Source: Phytophthora quininea (lineage: Eukaryota; Oomycota; Peronosporomycetes; Peronosporales; Peronosporaceae). Taken from it: a stretch of DNA of 64,000 bases. Shown piece after piece: positions 1 to 10,398 of this stretch. The stretch lies in contig JAAVTG010000229.1 in NCBI GenBank assembly GCA_011947345.1, positions 558,001-622,000 of the forward strand. Direction: 5' to 3'. The notes under the pieces are model-generated. The model was not told where the DNA came from. It saw only the letters and a program-made list of their open reading frames with translations, and did not search any database. Position 1 is the first letter of the stretch. Every line of letters starts with the position of its first letter. Position numbers and translations under genes: made by a program.

Positions 1-16
1 GGTTCACTAGTCGTTG

Positions 17-1029
17 CTACAATATTCGAGTACACGAAAACAAGCTTTTCCACCCGCGACGCATGCAGCCGATTCCTTCGCTTCGTGTGAAAGAAGCATG
101 GATACTCCAGGATCTCTCGCTCGACGCTGACGAAGAAGGAATTGTGAAAAGCTTTTCAGCGATTCCACTGAGTAGTGGGAATCTTTTGCAGCCGTGCATC
201 ATCCAGTAGCTAGACGGAGAACACGGAAAGTTTGTTGGTGCTGTATTGCTACCCTGCCAGTAGTGTCGGAGGCGAGACCACTCTTCAACTTCTCCTATGT
301 ATTTTTCAAAACTTTAGGGTCATTTGTTATCGCCTTTGCCATAGTAACGATGCCGCTCATTGCAAGATCCAAATCATCTTTGACTTGTGCCGAACCAGCT
401 GCAAACTTCGAGATGTCTGTAGTTTGATCCAACAAGTAGGCGGCCCTTACGGGAGCAGTAACAAGAAAATTGCGTCTGTCTTCGATCAACTAGAGAACTT
501 CACTCTGGATCTCACCGTACTCGGTCCGGTCTTCTGCAATCGCACACGCAATTGGGCTGTGATACGCATCCAGATCTTTCAACTTGACGAACTCGCTGAA
601 GATGGATGAAATGTAAGTCTTGTCCTTTTCGCAGAGTGCCAAACTCTTGTTGATAGGAGAAAGGATATTGACCAGACGCTTGCACTCATTCCACTTGTTC
701 TGGTCTGCCACAATCGATTGCGCTCGCTCCAACTTAGGTCTTGTTTTCTTCGTGTTGTAGCGCTTTAGCAACGTCGAGTCGTCGAACATGGATCGAATGA
801 TGTACTGGTTTCTGAAAACACTCCGAACACACTTTTCGACAGTATACCAACGGGTAGGAATAGGAACACTCAGCGCAAGCTGCTTCTCACCTGCTGTAGT
901 CATCCCCTTCTGCTTGGTACGAAATCGATCCAGTAGACCATTTCTAACGCAAACAAACTTTGCGACGTGCTTGGAATCATCCTGTACAGCCGCTATGCGG
1001 TTTATCTTCAGCACATCCTTCATCACCAC
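17..1029 (-). pseudogene. hAT-family transposase remnant
   Basis: Three minus-strand blocks in transposase order show a decayed hAT element. The 1029-490 block has the PTRWYTVEKCVRS motif typical of the hAT catalytic region. The 489-295 block (APVRAAYLLDQTTD) follows in the same frame after a stop. The 202-17 block is in another frame and carries the C-terminal dimerisation signature SSASSERSW. The product would be a cut-and-paste transposase, but stops and a frame change make it inactive. The reading can be followed with stops toward about 1180, and the other end may run off the window. I saw no terminal inverted repeats. Family assignment is firm; the exact limits are not. Confidence 0.8.
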
Positions 1030-1467
1030 CGGACGTCTGGATGCTGCTTTACTCCTTTCTGGGCCGGGACAACTTTAATGAAATGGTCCTAAATGTCATG
1101 CTTCTTGCCCATGTCCCTTAGCTGCTGCGGCTTGAGCTCTTTTGGCTTGTTTGGAAGTGTGCCATACGTTTGAAAAGTCGTTAGGGGAACTTCAACGTGA
1201 AAGATTCGCGGTTGCGTCAACAAGTTACCCACGGGTAGACAATTTACCCGGTAAAAATTTACCGTTTGGTAATTACCCGGAACAACACTAGTCTACGACC
1301 CCACGGTCGATCGCGTCGCGAACCAACGCATCCACTACATTCTGTACAACACCGCCTAGGACGGGTTGGCAGGGTGGCATGCCGTCCGGTTCACCGAAAG
1401 AGTCATCATCGTCACCATTACGACATGCAAGATACTCCAGTTGGCGATCAATATCAATGCCAAGCTC
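1030..1467. other. Non-coding gap between two transposon relics
   Basis: No gene is seen. The part to about 1180 seems to be stop-ridden N-terminal hAT sequence on the minus strand. Around 1220-1290 there is an AT-rich palindromic patch (GGTAAA next to TTTACC, with GGGTAA-like words) whose role is unknown. Confidence 0.4.
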
Positions 1468-2876
1468 TCACAATAGTTGTTTTCCCACGAGGAACTCGTC
1501 TTCGTCAGATTCTACAATAAAACAACGCTTAGCATCTTGACAGCGCACTGGCCCAACCGCTGTGTTCAGCGCCAGTCTGACGTCGATCGCCTGTGTCGAC
1601 GTAAGAATTGCTCCACCTACAGCTTTTGATGTAACTGGTTCACTCAAATCCACAGTCATCGTAGCTGAATCAATTGCACAGAGCTCATTCACATGGCGTC
1701 GACAAATGATGTTCAAGTCCGATCCGCCATCGGCGCAATAGGGTAGTTCAAAAACTCCGTTAAGGATCACCTTCGGCCGGTCCTCATCTTCCGTTGTGGA
1801 GTTGTCATCGATGCGCTTGGCTCGGAATCGTTTACCACCTGCGGCGGGCACTTTCTTGCTCCTTCTTTCAGCCAAGATTGCCTCCTTGCCAGCTTCGTCG
1901 AGGTCAGGGCACTGATTCAACCAGTGGTTCTTGCCGCAGTGGAAACATTCCGTCCGTGGTTTTGAGGGTGTAGATGCAGTCCGAGCCTTGGATGTTGACG
2001 CTTTAGGCGTCGTCGTTGCTGTGACGGTGCGATGTTGATTGCTGTCACGACGTGTTTCTTTGGGAGATCATGTTTGGTTTGCACTCACATGGTGCTGCTT
2101 ATTGATGCCTCGCTGCGATTTCCCGCTTTGAAACACTTGCTTCTTGCGCTTTGCAAGGAGTTGATAGACCTTCTCCAGCTCGAGTGCCTTGGATTTGACC
2201 AGCTCGTACAGAGCATTCTCGTCTGACTTGCTCGTTCCGTCGATGAGGCGTTGATGCGACTCAACCGCGTCGCGAAGAGCAGCAGGTTCGAGGTGTTTCT
2301 TCAAGATCTTGCATGTTTCTTTTATTCCCGTGGTGGTGCTGAAGGTACTCACGAGACCGTGCTGCAAAATAATGTCGTCGCAGAGGATGAAGTAATTGAT
2401 CACACGCGCTTTGACACCAGGCTGTTCGAGGTTCACCTTCAACTCGGTGTTAAAGATGGAGTCTATGTCGACAATTGTGTCGTTCATCACGTTGCCAATT
2501 ATCTTATCCAGCTCACGGACAATTCGCTCTTCGGTAACTTCTTCAACAGTTGTCCCCCACTCGAATTTGCATAGGGTCTGTAGTAGCTGCCTGTTAAGGG
2601 AGTTTTTACGCTCCGGCGCGCCTTTGACAGATCTTCGCCCGTAGTCGCACAACGCGCTGCAATGGCGTTCTCATACTCCTGCCGTTCGCGTTTCCACCTG
2701 ACAAGTGCTGGGTGCGAGACGTCCGTGACGTAAGGCGGTATGATCGACGCTGAGGTCACAGGGATCGCTGTCGTGTTCGTTGCTGCCGTTGTCGTGGCAG
2801 CGGTTGCTTTGGTGGTCGTCGAGGCTCGCTGGTTTGCTGCATCGCCTTGGGTAGGACGATCACTTCGTGTTTGCAT
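1468..2876 (-). pseudogene. LTR retrotransposon gag-protease fragment
   Basis: Read on the minus strand, a gag-like helical protein begins at 2876 and continues from about 2652 in another frame to a stop at 2068. The same frame reopens with a zinc knuckle near 1950-1905 (CFHCGKNHWLNQC) and a retropepsin-like domain ending at 1468, with an FELPYCADGGSDLN stretch resembling the protease active-site region. This is the order gag, knuckle, protease. Reverse transcriptase, RNase H and integrase should follow below 1468 but are absent, so the element is truncated. A frameshift near 2610-2640 and the stop at 2068 show decay. It is probably Ty3/gypsy-like; no LTRs were found. Confidence 0.7.
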
Positions 2877-3223
2877 TGTTCACACGATACTAAAGTTAAC
2901 TTTGTGGTGCTAACAGGGATTGGGAGCTGGGACTCCCGCGAAGCCAACGCGTAATTGACTTCTTAACTGCAAAACGCAAAGTGAACTAACTAGCTCCACT
3001 ACAAGCGAGGCTCCCACCTGCCGTCCTGGCAGTCCAGGGAAGCCGTCCTTGTTCTTGCCGTAAACATCAGCAACTGTCGAGCCCGACCGAGCACCCTCCT
3101 CGGCTGCGAGCAGATCCTGACGCCATGACGCTCGCACTGATCTCCTACCAGCTTGCTGCTTGTGAGTGAAGCTGACACACCAAAAGGTTACCCAGCATCA
3201 CAATATTGTAGATATTATGGGGC
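2877..3223. other. No gene recognised
   Basis: Only short incidental open frames are present. This is probably residual transposon or intergenic DNA beside the gag fragment. Confidence 0.4.
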
Positions 3224-3529
3224 TCATACAGATCTGTAACTTCTAGGATACGCCGCCTCCCGACGAGAAAAGCTTGAGGATCTACCGAGCCAGCTTCGCC
3301 AAAGCGCTGACGGTATTTCATGCCGTGCCGTTTTCAAACTTGGTAAGCCAGCCGTCAGAAAAAGAGAGCTCTCATGCGTCACAGTGCTCTCTTTGTAAAT
3401 CTTGCGCTCGCAATGTAATAAGCTGTCTCGACAGAACAACCCCCGCCGCTCCTGCACCTGAATCCATACCCACAGCTCCTCCTTTAACTTCGGTGATGTC
3501 ACCAGCCGAATGCGCTTCTTTTGGGACAC
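3224..3529 (-). pseudogene. CENP-B-type HTH scrap of a pogo/Tigger transposase
   Basis: The roughly 100-residue minus-strand reading has the spacing of a CENP-B/pogo helix-turn-helix: ELWVWIQVQERRGLF, then KIYKES, then SLKTARHEIP, which matches the usual pattern of a W-x-W helix, a middle KIYKE-like helix and a final K-x-RHGI helix. Only the DNA-binding domain is recognisable. No DDE domain follows, so this is a broken copy. The call rests on a pattern match by eye and is moderate. Confidence 0.5.
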
Positions 3530-4199
3530 TGTGCCGCCGCTCTTGTAATCTCTGCTGCGTTTTTCAACACGCGCGAGACGCTAGACTGATTGGGGGTTCG
3601 CTTTAGACGAAACTCGGTCTTAGCTCAATCTGCTAACTGCTCTTGTGTCAGGAGAGGGCATTCTTTCGCCTTCGCGACGATCACCGCGCGCTCCCCGAAG
3701 CTCAAACGCACCATGCCTTGATTTCCCGCCAAAATTCAAAACACACGTCAATTGGCCAATCACACTATGAAAACTCTACTTGCCGATACAGCAGTGGTCA
3801 AATCACTTTCAACAGGGGTATCAAACTATTCAGTATGCGTTAGAGGCGCCGATATTGTACGTGTCCTATATGATATCAGAGGAGAACACCGGACAAGAAA
3901 TGGTTGATCGTGGACAAAAAGGTAGCGTTTCACATAAATAGCCATCCAATCAAACAGAATACCAGGGGACAAAAGTTGCTGATCTAAAATTTAGCTAGTA
4001 ATTTGAGCAAAACGCGACCTCAACCTGGAAGCCGAAGATAACCGGCCATCATTGCCAGATGCCGCGCAACATACTCCAGCCTCCACGTCATCACATTACT
4101 GGTACAATGGCACCCCGTGCGTCTGGACTAGCGTGTCTAGCGGCAAGGACGACGCAGACGTAGATCGCTGGTTATATCGTTTGGATCGTAGCAGGACCT
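3530..4199. other. Intergenic, no gene recognised
   Basis: Small open frames lack recognisable domains. TTTCCCGCC followed by AAAA at about 3722-3734 resembles an E2F site, but no intact gene follows it. The rest is AT-richer DNA leading into the MULE relic. Confidence 0.4.
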
Positions 4200-5348
4200 T
4201 CCGGACACCAACTAGTCATCGAGTTTGCTGTCAACTTTGCCCCACTAAGCCCGACAACCATAAAATACAATATGCATCACGATATGTGCGCCGTCTACGT
4301 GTGGCAAGTCATGCCAGTGGTTTCAGAAAATCATGACCTGCGAGGCTACGCATAAGAGCAGTATCCATCAGTCTGGACGTCATGTGACTGATATCCCTTC
4401 ATCTCAAAAGCCGACACTGACATGTGAAATGAAGACTTTTCCTGAGCCTCTACTCAGCATGCGCATGAAGCCCAATCGAATCTACAACAGTATTCTTGAT
4501 CGGTTGGTTATATCGAAGGCGAATCCCCCAAATTAAGTCAAGTCCAGACGTTTGTGGAAACGTACAAGGCTACGAAATTAAAAGAGACTGATCTCATTAA
4601 AGACATGGTAGACTTCGCAAAGCAGACCCAGTACAAAATGGACATGCAAGACGGAGAAGATGTTTCGTTTGATTACGATGTGAGTGCTGGTGGCGAAACT
4701 ATTATTGGCGATGGATCGGACAAGAATCCTACGCTGATAGGAATCTCGACGCCGTACATGGTAAATAAACTCAAGTACGCCAAGGAATACGTTCTCCTCA
4801 TTGATACTACCTACAAACTAAACTAGTCTGGTTATCCTGTACTGGTTATCGGCGTGTCGGACCAAGATCGATCTTTTACCTCGATCGCCTTGTTCATAAT
4901 ATCTCGACAGACTGGAGATCTCATCGAACAGGGTTTATCTGCGCTTTTCGAGGAGTGCAATTAAATAACCAAGGTCTATCCACAAGTCAAGTTCTGCATG
5001 GGATATGCTAATAAAGCGCAATTAAACGCTGTGAGTAAGGTGACTGCATAGAAGCCAAACAACCACAGCACCACCTTATACGTGATGCGCCTTTTCCATG
5101 TCGTCAAGAGTGTTGCCGATCGAGTTTCAGACTGCCCATTGAAACCGTGGATTTGGTGTTTTGCCGTCTCTATCAATCCATTATTCCCGCCATTCGACTG
5201 AATTTGCTGCGCGTGTAGAACAGGCGGAAACAGCATGCAAAGAATTACCAGTGTTGAAGAGTGTTGCTGTGTACTTCAAGAAGCAATGGATTGAGTTTTC
5301 GAATTGGGGTTGCTATCACACACACCACTGGTTATGTCAAGACTAATA
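4200..5348 (+). pseudogene. MULE transposase, 5' part, interrupted by a Merlin element
   Basis: Plus-strand fragments read as a Mutator-like transposase. The MKPNRIYNSIL helix near 4465-4500 passes into VQTFVETYKATKLK after a one-base frame change near 4530. LIDTTYKLN, a TAG at about 4824, then SGYPVLVIGVSDQDRSF follow, which is the DDE core region around the first catalytic Asp. A frame-disturbed stretch ends in KTNNP at 5348. That reading resumes at 6883-6890 as NPVEQFNNAIKRDYSL, so the gene was split by the insertion of the element between 5357 and 6882. Frameshifts and the stop show it is dead. The 4200-4330 start is approximate. Confidence 0.75.
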
Positions 5349-5356
5349 ATCCCGTC
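5349..5356. repeat. Left target-site duplication of the Merlin element
   Basis: ATCCCGTC directly precedes the left inverted repeat and matches the right flank ATCCCGTA at 7 of 8 positions. Merlin elements make 8-9 bp duplications. Confidence 0.75.
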
Positions 5357-5423
5357 GGCTCTCCCCAAGCAGAGCTCCGCTTTTTCTATTGCAACTTTCT
5401 AATGTGACATTTTTGAGAAATTT
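5357..5423 (+). repeat. Left terminal inverted repeat of the Merlin element
   Basis: GGCTCTCCCCAAGCAGAGCT and the following bases to about 5423 are the reverse complement of 6816-6882, apart from single differences such as AAGC versus AAGT and TTTTTG versus TTTGTG. Confidence 0.85.
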
Positions 5424-5450
5424 GTAAAAAAATATACGTTCATTTACAAA

Positions 5451-6696
5451 TTAAGCTCCATGTTTTTGGATCAATTGTAGCACCCCACTAAAAATCTGTC
5501 CCGTGGTCGCCTTCTTCGGGAAGTACCAGCTCCTCCAAAGGTACTCATCAATGTACCCGTTCAGCTCCGGTTTTTCATGCCTCTCATTGCTTTAACGTGT
5601 CTCTTGATATGGATTTTCCATAGGCCTTCAATTGTATTGGTATGGATGCCGTCGTCGGGGCCAACGTAGTGCTCCGTATGATTTACGTACTTGTGTACGT
5701 AGTTAAGGTCAGACATCTTAGGATTGTTCGCGAGCGTGCGCACCCGTGTCGCGCCCAACTTGGTTTTCCGCTCAGTCACGTAAGTAGCATACATGTCAGA
5801 ATGTATGGTGGTCCTATACAAAGCTTAGGTTTAAAAACGTATTTCTAAAAAACAAAAATAAATCTTACCCCGGCTTGATAAATTGCCGAATGATGGGGAA
5901 CAGACTATCTTGGGTGCGGTCATCGTTCACGAAGCGGGCAAACCACTGCCCCGTGGAGCGATCGACCCCACCAAAAGCAAAAAGCCAGTAGTCAGCGTAG
6001 AATCTACCTCGATTGTGCTTGCTCTTTTTTCATGCTGGTTTCATCGATTTCAACTATGTGGCCAATTCCTCCTATCTAAACAACAATATTAGTAGCATAA
6101 AAATAAAATAAATAAAACCAAAATTTACCTGGAACCCATCCTTGGTGAGCTGCTTCGAGCACAGATAACGGACGAACGCGCACCAGTCCCCCGCCGTGGT
6201 CTCGGAGACGTCGGCGATCTCAGGTATCTGTGCCTGCGGCAGCCGCATGCACCAGGCACACAGCAAGCGCGCTGCCTGAGCCAGGGAGAGCTTCATCCCA
6301 GACAGCCACGTATTCGTTAACATGCTAATAGAATACTCTTTACCATTTTCGTGCTTTTTTGCAACACCGCCAAGACGGTTTCTTGGCGGAGGCCTTGGCG
6401 CGCATGGACCCTCCACACCCCGGGCAAAACATTTGCCGCTCCAGCACCCTGCATCTTGCCACCACCTCACTGCCCCGGCCTCATCCGCTGTCGCAGCGAT
6501 GACAGCGTTCAGGGAGAGCTGCTCGGTGGGCCGGGGAGCGTAATGGTGGCTGGGGTGGCTTGACATGGGCGGTGGTGGGGGCGGGGCTGGTAGTGGAGGC
6601 TGTGAGCTTGGTGGGGGCGGGGCTGAAAAAGCCAGAGTGGCCGAATGGGTGGAGTGGGGAAACCGGAACCATACTTTTCCCACATACAAATAGCAA
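5451..6696 (-). pseudogene. Merlin transposase (DDE, IS1016/IS1595 type)
   Basis: On the minus strand the N-terminal region ends in WLSGMKLSLAQAARLLCAW and TTAGDWCAFVRYL, followed by a short intron near 6128-6078. GHIVEIDET carries the first catalytic Asp, YWLFAFGGVDRSTG follows, and a second intron lies near 5878-5855. HSDMYATYV supplies the second Asp and HTNTIEGLW the Glu. The C-terminus is NGYIDEYLWRSWYF, ending at 5451. Frame breaks lie in A-runs near 6020-6030 and near 5573. The proline-rich start near 6690-6500 looks like poor coding sequence, so the true start is uncertain. All three catalytic acids are visible, but the frame is broken. Confidence 0.75.
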
Positions 6697-6815
6697 GTAT
6701 GTGAGTACGGTTTATTTTGCGGTTTGGAGCCGAAAAACGGAGCTATTTCGAATTGTTTTTGTAGTATCCTTTAGTAAGTGTTAGCGATTTCAGCAGGTTT
6801 CCAAAATGCATCCGA

Positions 6816-6882
6816 AAATTTCTCACAAATGTCACATTAGAAAGTTGCAATAGAAAAAGCGGAGCTCTACTTGGGGAGAGCC
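6816..6882 (-). repeat. Right terminal inverted repeat of the Merlin element
   Basis: This is the inverted partner of 5357-5423 and ends in GGGGAGAGCC immediately before the right target duplication. Confidence 0.85.
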
Positions 6883-6890
6883 ATCCCGTA
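6883..6890. repeat. Right target-site duplication of the Merlin element
   Basis: ATCCCGTA, a 7/8 match to the left flank. Read through, it rebuilds the NNPVEQFN reading of the interrupted MULE gene. Confidence 0.75.
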
Positions 6891-7562
6891 GAGCAATTCA
6901 ACAACGCCATTAAACGGGACTACTCTCTCCAAACCCTGGGAGCGCTGGCGGATGAGCTTACGGTGATGTGTCGCCACCGCTCGAGAGGCGCAATTACATT
7001 TGCAGTGGATGTGACACCAAACCGGAAGCTACAAGACCGCGACAAACTTTTGCGTCAGCATCACCTCATTAGTGTGATAGAATATCACAGACACAGCCTT
7101 GATCTGCATCTTGCCGGGATGTCCCCGTGGGACGTCTCTTTCAACGCAGCGGTTCAAAAACACTTCAAGAAGCACCTGCTCCCGGGAGAGTTATACTCTA
7201 CACACCATCGCAACATGTACGAGCGTACTGTGACGGACCCCGATTTGCTGGACACGCCCGCCGGTTCACTTATGTACTTGATAAGACTGCTGAAGAAACT
7301 TAATACTGATGTGGAAGTCGTAAACTGGCGTTTGGCCCGTATCGAGAGCCACTTCGGGAGTCAAAGCGACGTTGAAGAGGATAAGGACGACGTCTACGAA
7401 GAACACAAAAGTGACCAAGAAGCCCTCCAAGATGATGCGACACCAGCTCGAGAGCCAGAGTCTATGGTGACTGAGTCTCCTCGCCTACCTCCGAAAAGTA
7501 AGTTTTGGTGGTTCCCGCGAAAGCGGAAAGGAATGTTCAACCTGATCGGTTCGACGGACTAA
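6891..7562 (+). pseudogene. MULE transposase 3' part running into an unrecognised C-terminal tail
   Basis: The open frame starts just after the Merlin target duplication with EQFNNAIKRDYSLQTLGAL, typical of the MULE region after the catalytic core. It keeps a MULE-like feel to about 7080 (VTPNRKLQDRDKLL). After that the sequence does not match the SWIM zinc-finger end expected for this family. It instead carries a segment GMSPWDVSFNAAVQKHF, an acidic linker (VEEDKDDVYEEH) and a basic end (KFWWFPRKRKG). The tail may be a foreign exon, a different transposon part or a host-derived fusion. The uninterrupted 200-codon frame is unusual for a dead element. Confidence 0.5.
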
Positions 7563-8153
7563 CACAGGCGTGAGTTTATTGTTCATCTGCTCCTCCTTGG
7601 CCATCGTCTCCACCAAGCTGACCGCAACCTTCGCTCGTGCATTCAGATGCTCGTATTTTACAACGGAGTTCTCAATTAGAATGTTGACAAATAAATAGAA
7701 ATACGCAGAATAAAAGAAAACGCAACAGTACACAATCTTCTCCAGAGTGCACGGAGTTTCTCATGGCCGAATGTAATCCGCGCGAGACTCATTTAAAAAA
7801 TTGTCCGACGAAGTTGGAAGTCGGGGGAATTACATTTGACAGCAAACTTTTGCATCGTCTGTTCCCGTTTCCGCCTCCGTTGCTACTGTGCCATGAAAAA
7901 TTCTTCTTCGTCCTCAAATGGTTGCAGCGTTGTTCGCTGGCTCCAACTCAGCTTCGCCGTATTTCCCGCCGAAAACTTGCCACACGCTGTCTCAAAGTCA
8001 GGAGAATGCACAAACGTCGCGTGTTGAGTAGTACTAGTACCAAGAAAACGGCCTCCGATATAAAGTGGTTTTATTTAGACATTCCAAAAACTAGCTGTTT
8101 AGACGTTCCAAAAACTAGCTGTTCCAAACCACTTTTGGTCCACTGTCGAAAGC
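7563..8153. promoter_or_regulatory. Upstream region of the cyclin gene
   Basis: No gene is recognised. TTTCCCGC at 7962-7969 looks like an E2F site, and a perfect-phase 24-bp direct repeat lies at 8074-8121, about 30-80 bp before the cyclin start. A regulatory role is inferred from position only. Confidence 0.3.
8074..8121 (+). repeat. Two tandem 24-bp repeats before the cyclin gene
   Basis: TTTAGACRTTCCAAAAACTA plus GCTG occurs twice head to tail with one A/G difference. A third partial copy of AGCTGTT-CCAAA follows at about 8117-8128. Confidence 0.8.
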
Positions 8154-9322
8154 ATGACGCCGGAGCCGGCGAGCAAGTGGGTCTTTGCGGAGCTGCGCGC
8201 CGTGATCCTGCAGAGCCCGCGGCCCAGCAGCAGTTCGGACGAGGCCGACAAGGAGAACACGGACGTGGAGTCGCCTCTGGTGTTCCGTACGCCGAGCCTG
8301 CTCGAGTCCAAAGTGCCGTGGCGCGTGGAGCAGCAGCTGCGCTTCACCACGTGCGCCTTCATCGAGCACTTGGCGCAGCTCCTGGAGATGCCTGAGGCGC
8401 CCAGCGTGGCCGCGCAACTATACGTGCAACGCTTCTACATGCTGCACTCGTTCGCCACGCACGACCGCTTCCTGGTGGCCACGGCGGCGCTGTTCCTGGC
8501 CGGCAAGACCGAGGAGTTCCCCATCAAGGTCCGCTACGTGACCGAGTGCTCCATGTACCTGCTACTGTGTCGGGAGCAAGCTCAAGAGAAGCTGCAGAGC
8601 AGACACAAGTCTCCGATTAAGGCAACCAGTGGAGCAGCAGCAGGAAGGAGACGCACGCCGTCCCCAGCCCCGAATAAGAAACGCAATGGACAGAAGACGG
8701 CACCGATGAAGAAGAAGACTAAAGTGGAGAGCGACAAGGAGAAGGCTAACACCAAGCACATCGAGTGGCTGAACGCGCTGCTGGAAGTGGTAGAGGTTGG
8801 AGAAGTGGAAGCCAACTCGAGCAAAGTGCTGCTACTCGAGAGGATCCTGCTGCTCACGCTGTCGTTCGAGATCGGCTCGCCGCAGCCGTTCGCATACATT
8901 GCGCCGCATATGGAGCGCATTTTCGCGCTGCAGGCGATGCACCCCGACATTTCGTACGAGAATATCCGCCAGATTGCCTTCTTGCTGATTGCCGACGCGG
9001 TCAAGAGCGGGTTGTGTTTAGCGTTTGACTGTGTGACGCTGGCCGCGGGCGCAGTGTACCTGGCATGCTTGTACCACCACCAAGTCGGTCCGAATGTCGC
9101 TACCGAGAAAAACGAACCGTGGTGGACTGTGCTCCAGTTGTCTGAAAAGGACCTCGAAGATGTTGCGAGGTGTTTTTGTGGCTGTATGAAAGTGACGGAG
9201 GCGAGAAGATGCGGGGACTTGGACCCGATTTTATGGATATCTGGACACGGTATCGGCCCAGCGAGAACAACCCAGACCTGGACTACATCAGGACGCTGGA
9301 TGCAGGCTTGAAAACGCCGTAA
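8154..9322 (+). CDS. Cyclin (transcriptional K/L/T-like), one-base frame break near 9170
   Basis: The protein has two cyclin boxes. The first spans about residues 45-145, with VAAQLYVQRFYML and FLVATAALFLAGKTEE, the hallmark of the first cyclin fold. The second spans about 205-340, with the LLLERILLLTLSFEI helix. A basic, low-complexity linker (RRRTPSPAPNKKRNGQ) separates them. This layout fits cyclins that bind transcriptional CDKs better than A/B cyclins, which carry a destruction box; none is seen. The start at 8154 precedes the conserved region without an intron. Near 9170 one G appears missing from a GG pair. The other frame gives a sensible end (VFLWLYESDGGEKM to stop at 9322), whereas the literal frame ends at 9311 in an unlikely tail. 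The convergent neighbour ends at 9402. Confidence 0.85.
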
Positions 9323-9401
9323 TACGTTGTGTGTCTATTCATTCTGGACGCTCCTTTTGCAACCACCGGCGTCCCCCATTGCCAATAAACGCACTAATTA
9401 T

Positions 9402-10333
9402 TTAGACCCAGGAGCGTGCTTTGCGTGGGCTGTCCAGCAGACTCTTGATGTAGTACACTTGGGAAAAGCAAACGACCAGGTAGACGATGCACTCCAGCGC
9501 GCCGTAGAACACAACGTGCTTGTTCATCTCTTCTTCCACTAGACGAAAATAAATTAGCATCATCAAAGGCAATGGCACCGAAGCATCCTGCGAACGCACC
9601 TTTGATATGCCTGTCTGTCCGGATCAATTGCAGTCGCTGCTCCGATTCCAACTCGCCAAGACGCACGTCCAGGTGAGACGTGTACTTGGCCAGCACGCTC
9701 ACATGTTCTACACAGCAGCAACAGCAAGGGTTAGTATCCACTATCTTTCATTCCCACCCTACTATAGCTCAAACCTTTCTCCACTGGATGCTGCGACTGC
9801 AGCGTATTGGTCACATGAGTCACCAGCTTCCCATCCGAGTCTGGATTGATGAAGCAGAGCTCATACACCCCGTTTCTCTGCAATAAAAGGCACCTATTAG
9901 TGCATTAATAACACCTCAATCTCCTCTTGATCAACTCACTTGGGAGTGACGACGTATTGGCCTTCTGCATCTCCCAGCCGTCGATACACTGCGACCCCCT
10001 CGGGGTTCTTCACCTCCAGGTCAATGTGCGAGTCAGCCGAGCTCACCACGTACGCTCCGCCCAGTTCATCCCCCTCAAACTTGGCTTCTTGGAAGAAACA
10101 CTCGCTGCTCTGTCCCGCCACGAAGAACGTCAAGCCCTCGCTCGGGTCAAAGTCGAAGCTCTCGATGGTGCGCGTCTTGGGCGCGTAGTCGGCGTCGGCG
10201 CCCACTGCGCGCGGTTTGTCGTCGTACGGATCGAACTGCGGGTCTTCCGTCACAACTGCGTCCGGGTCCAGCGCCGCAAAGTCCCCTGGGCCAGCACGCC
10301 GCCCAGCAGCAGCGGCAAGAGCAGCCGCGTCAT
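9402..10333 (-). CDS. p24/EMP24 family ER-Golgi cargo receptor (TMED-like)
   Basis: A leucine-rich signal peptide (MTRLLLPLLLGGVLA) starts at 10333. A GOLD domain follows: FDPSEGLTFFVAGQSSECFF through GVYELCFINPDSDGK, with the two cysteines expected of p24 proteins. Next come a coiled coil (HLDVRLGELESEQRLQL) and one transmembrane helix near the end (GALECIVYLVVCFSQVYYI) with a short cytosolic tail. Introns lie near 9950-9888, 9777-9712 and 9599-9543. p24 proteins sort cargo in COPI/COPII vesicles. One G seems lost from a four-G run (plus CCCC near 10284-10287) just after the signal peptide; restoring it joins the halves. The tail lacks an obvious KKXX. The gene is divergent from the next one with only 65 bp between the starts. 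Confidence 0.88.
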
Positions 10334-10398
10334 TGCGATTGACGTCGATAGATATTTAGGATATCCGCCTTAGGTACGATTTTGATGTATTGTTGAAG
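10334..10398. promoter_or_regulatory. 65-bp divergent promoter of the p24 and seven-helix genes
   Basis: The only DNA between two opposite start codons at 10333 and 10399. No clear Inr or CCAAT element was recognised in it. Confidence 0.5.

Larger units (their letters stand above)
5357..6882 (-). mobile_element. Merlin (IS1016-like) DNA transposon, near complete
   Basis: The element is 1,526 bp long and bounded by about 66-bp terminal inverted repeats starting GGCTCTCCCC, with only a few mismatches. It is flanked by an 8-bp target duplication and carries a minus-strand transposase with the IS1016/IS1595 catalytic region. It sits inside a MULE transposase gene, whose reading continues across the empty site. 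The transposase carries small indels, so it is probably not autonomous now, but the intact ends suggest a fairly recent insertion. Confidence 0.85.

Noticed and set aside
1220..1290. Palindromic GGTAAA/TTTACC patch as a transposon end
   Set aside because: No matching copy or target duplication was found at the other side of the hAT or LTR relic.
7485..7733. Minus-strand frame with a hydrophobic start (CCVFFYSAYFYLFVNI)
   Set aside because: Short, overlaps the MULE-tail frame, and has no recognised domain or continuation.
7962..7969. E2F site upstream of the cyclin
   Set aside because: TTTCCCGC is short, also occurs at 3722 without a gene, and the cyclin looks transcriptional rather than S-phase; mentioned only within the upstream region.
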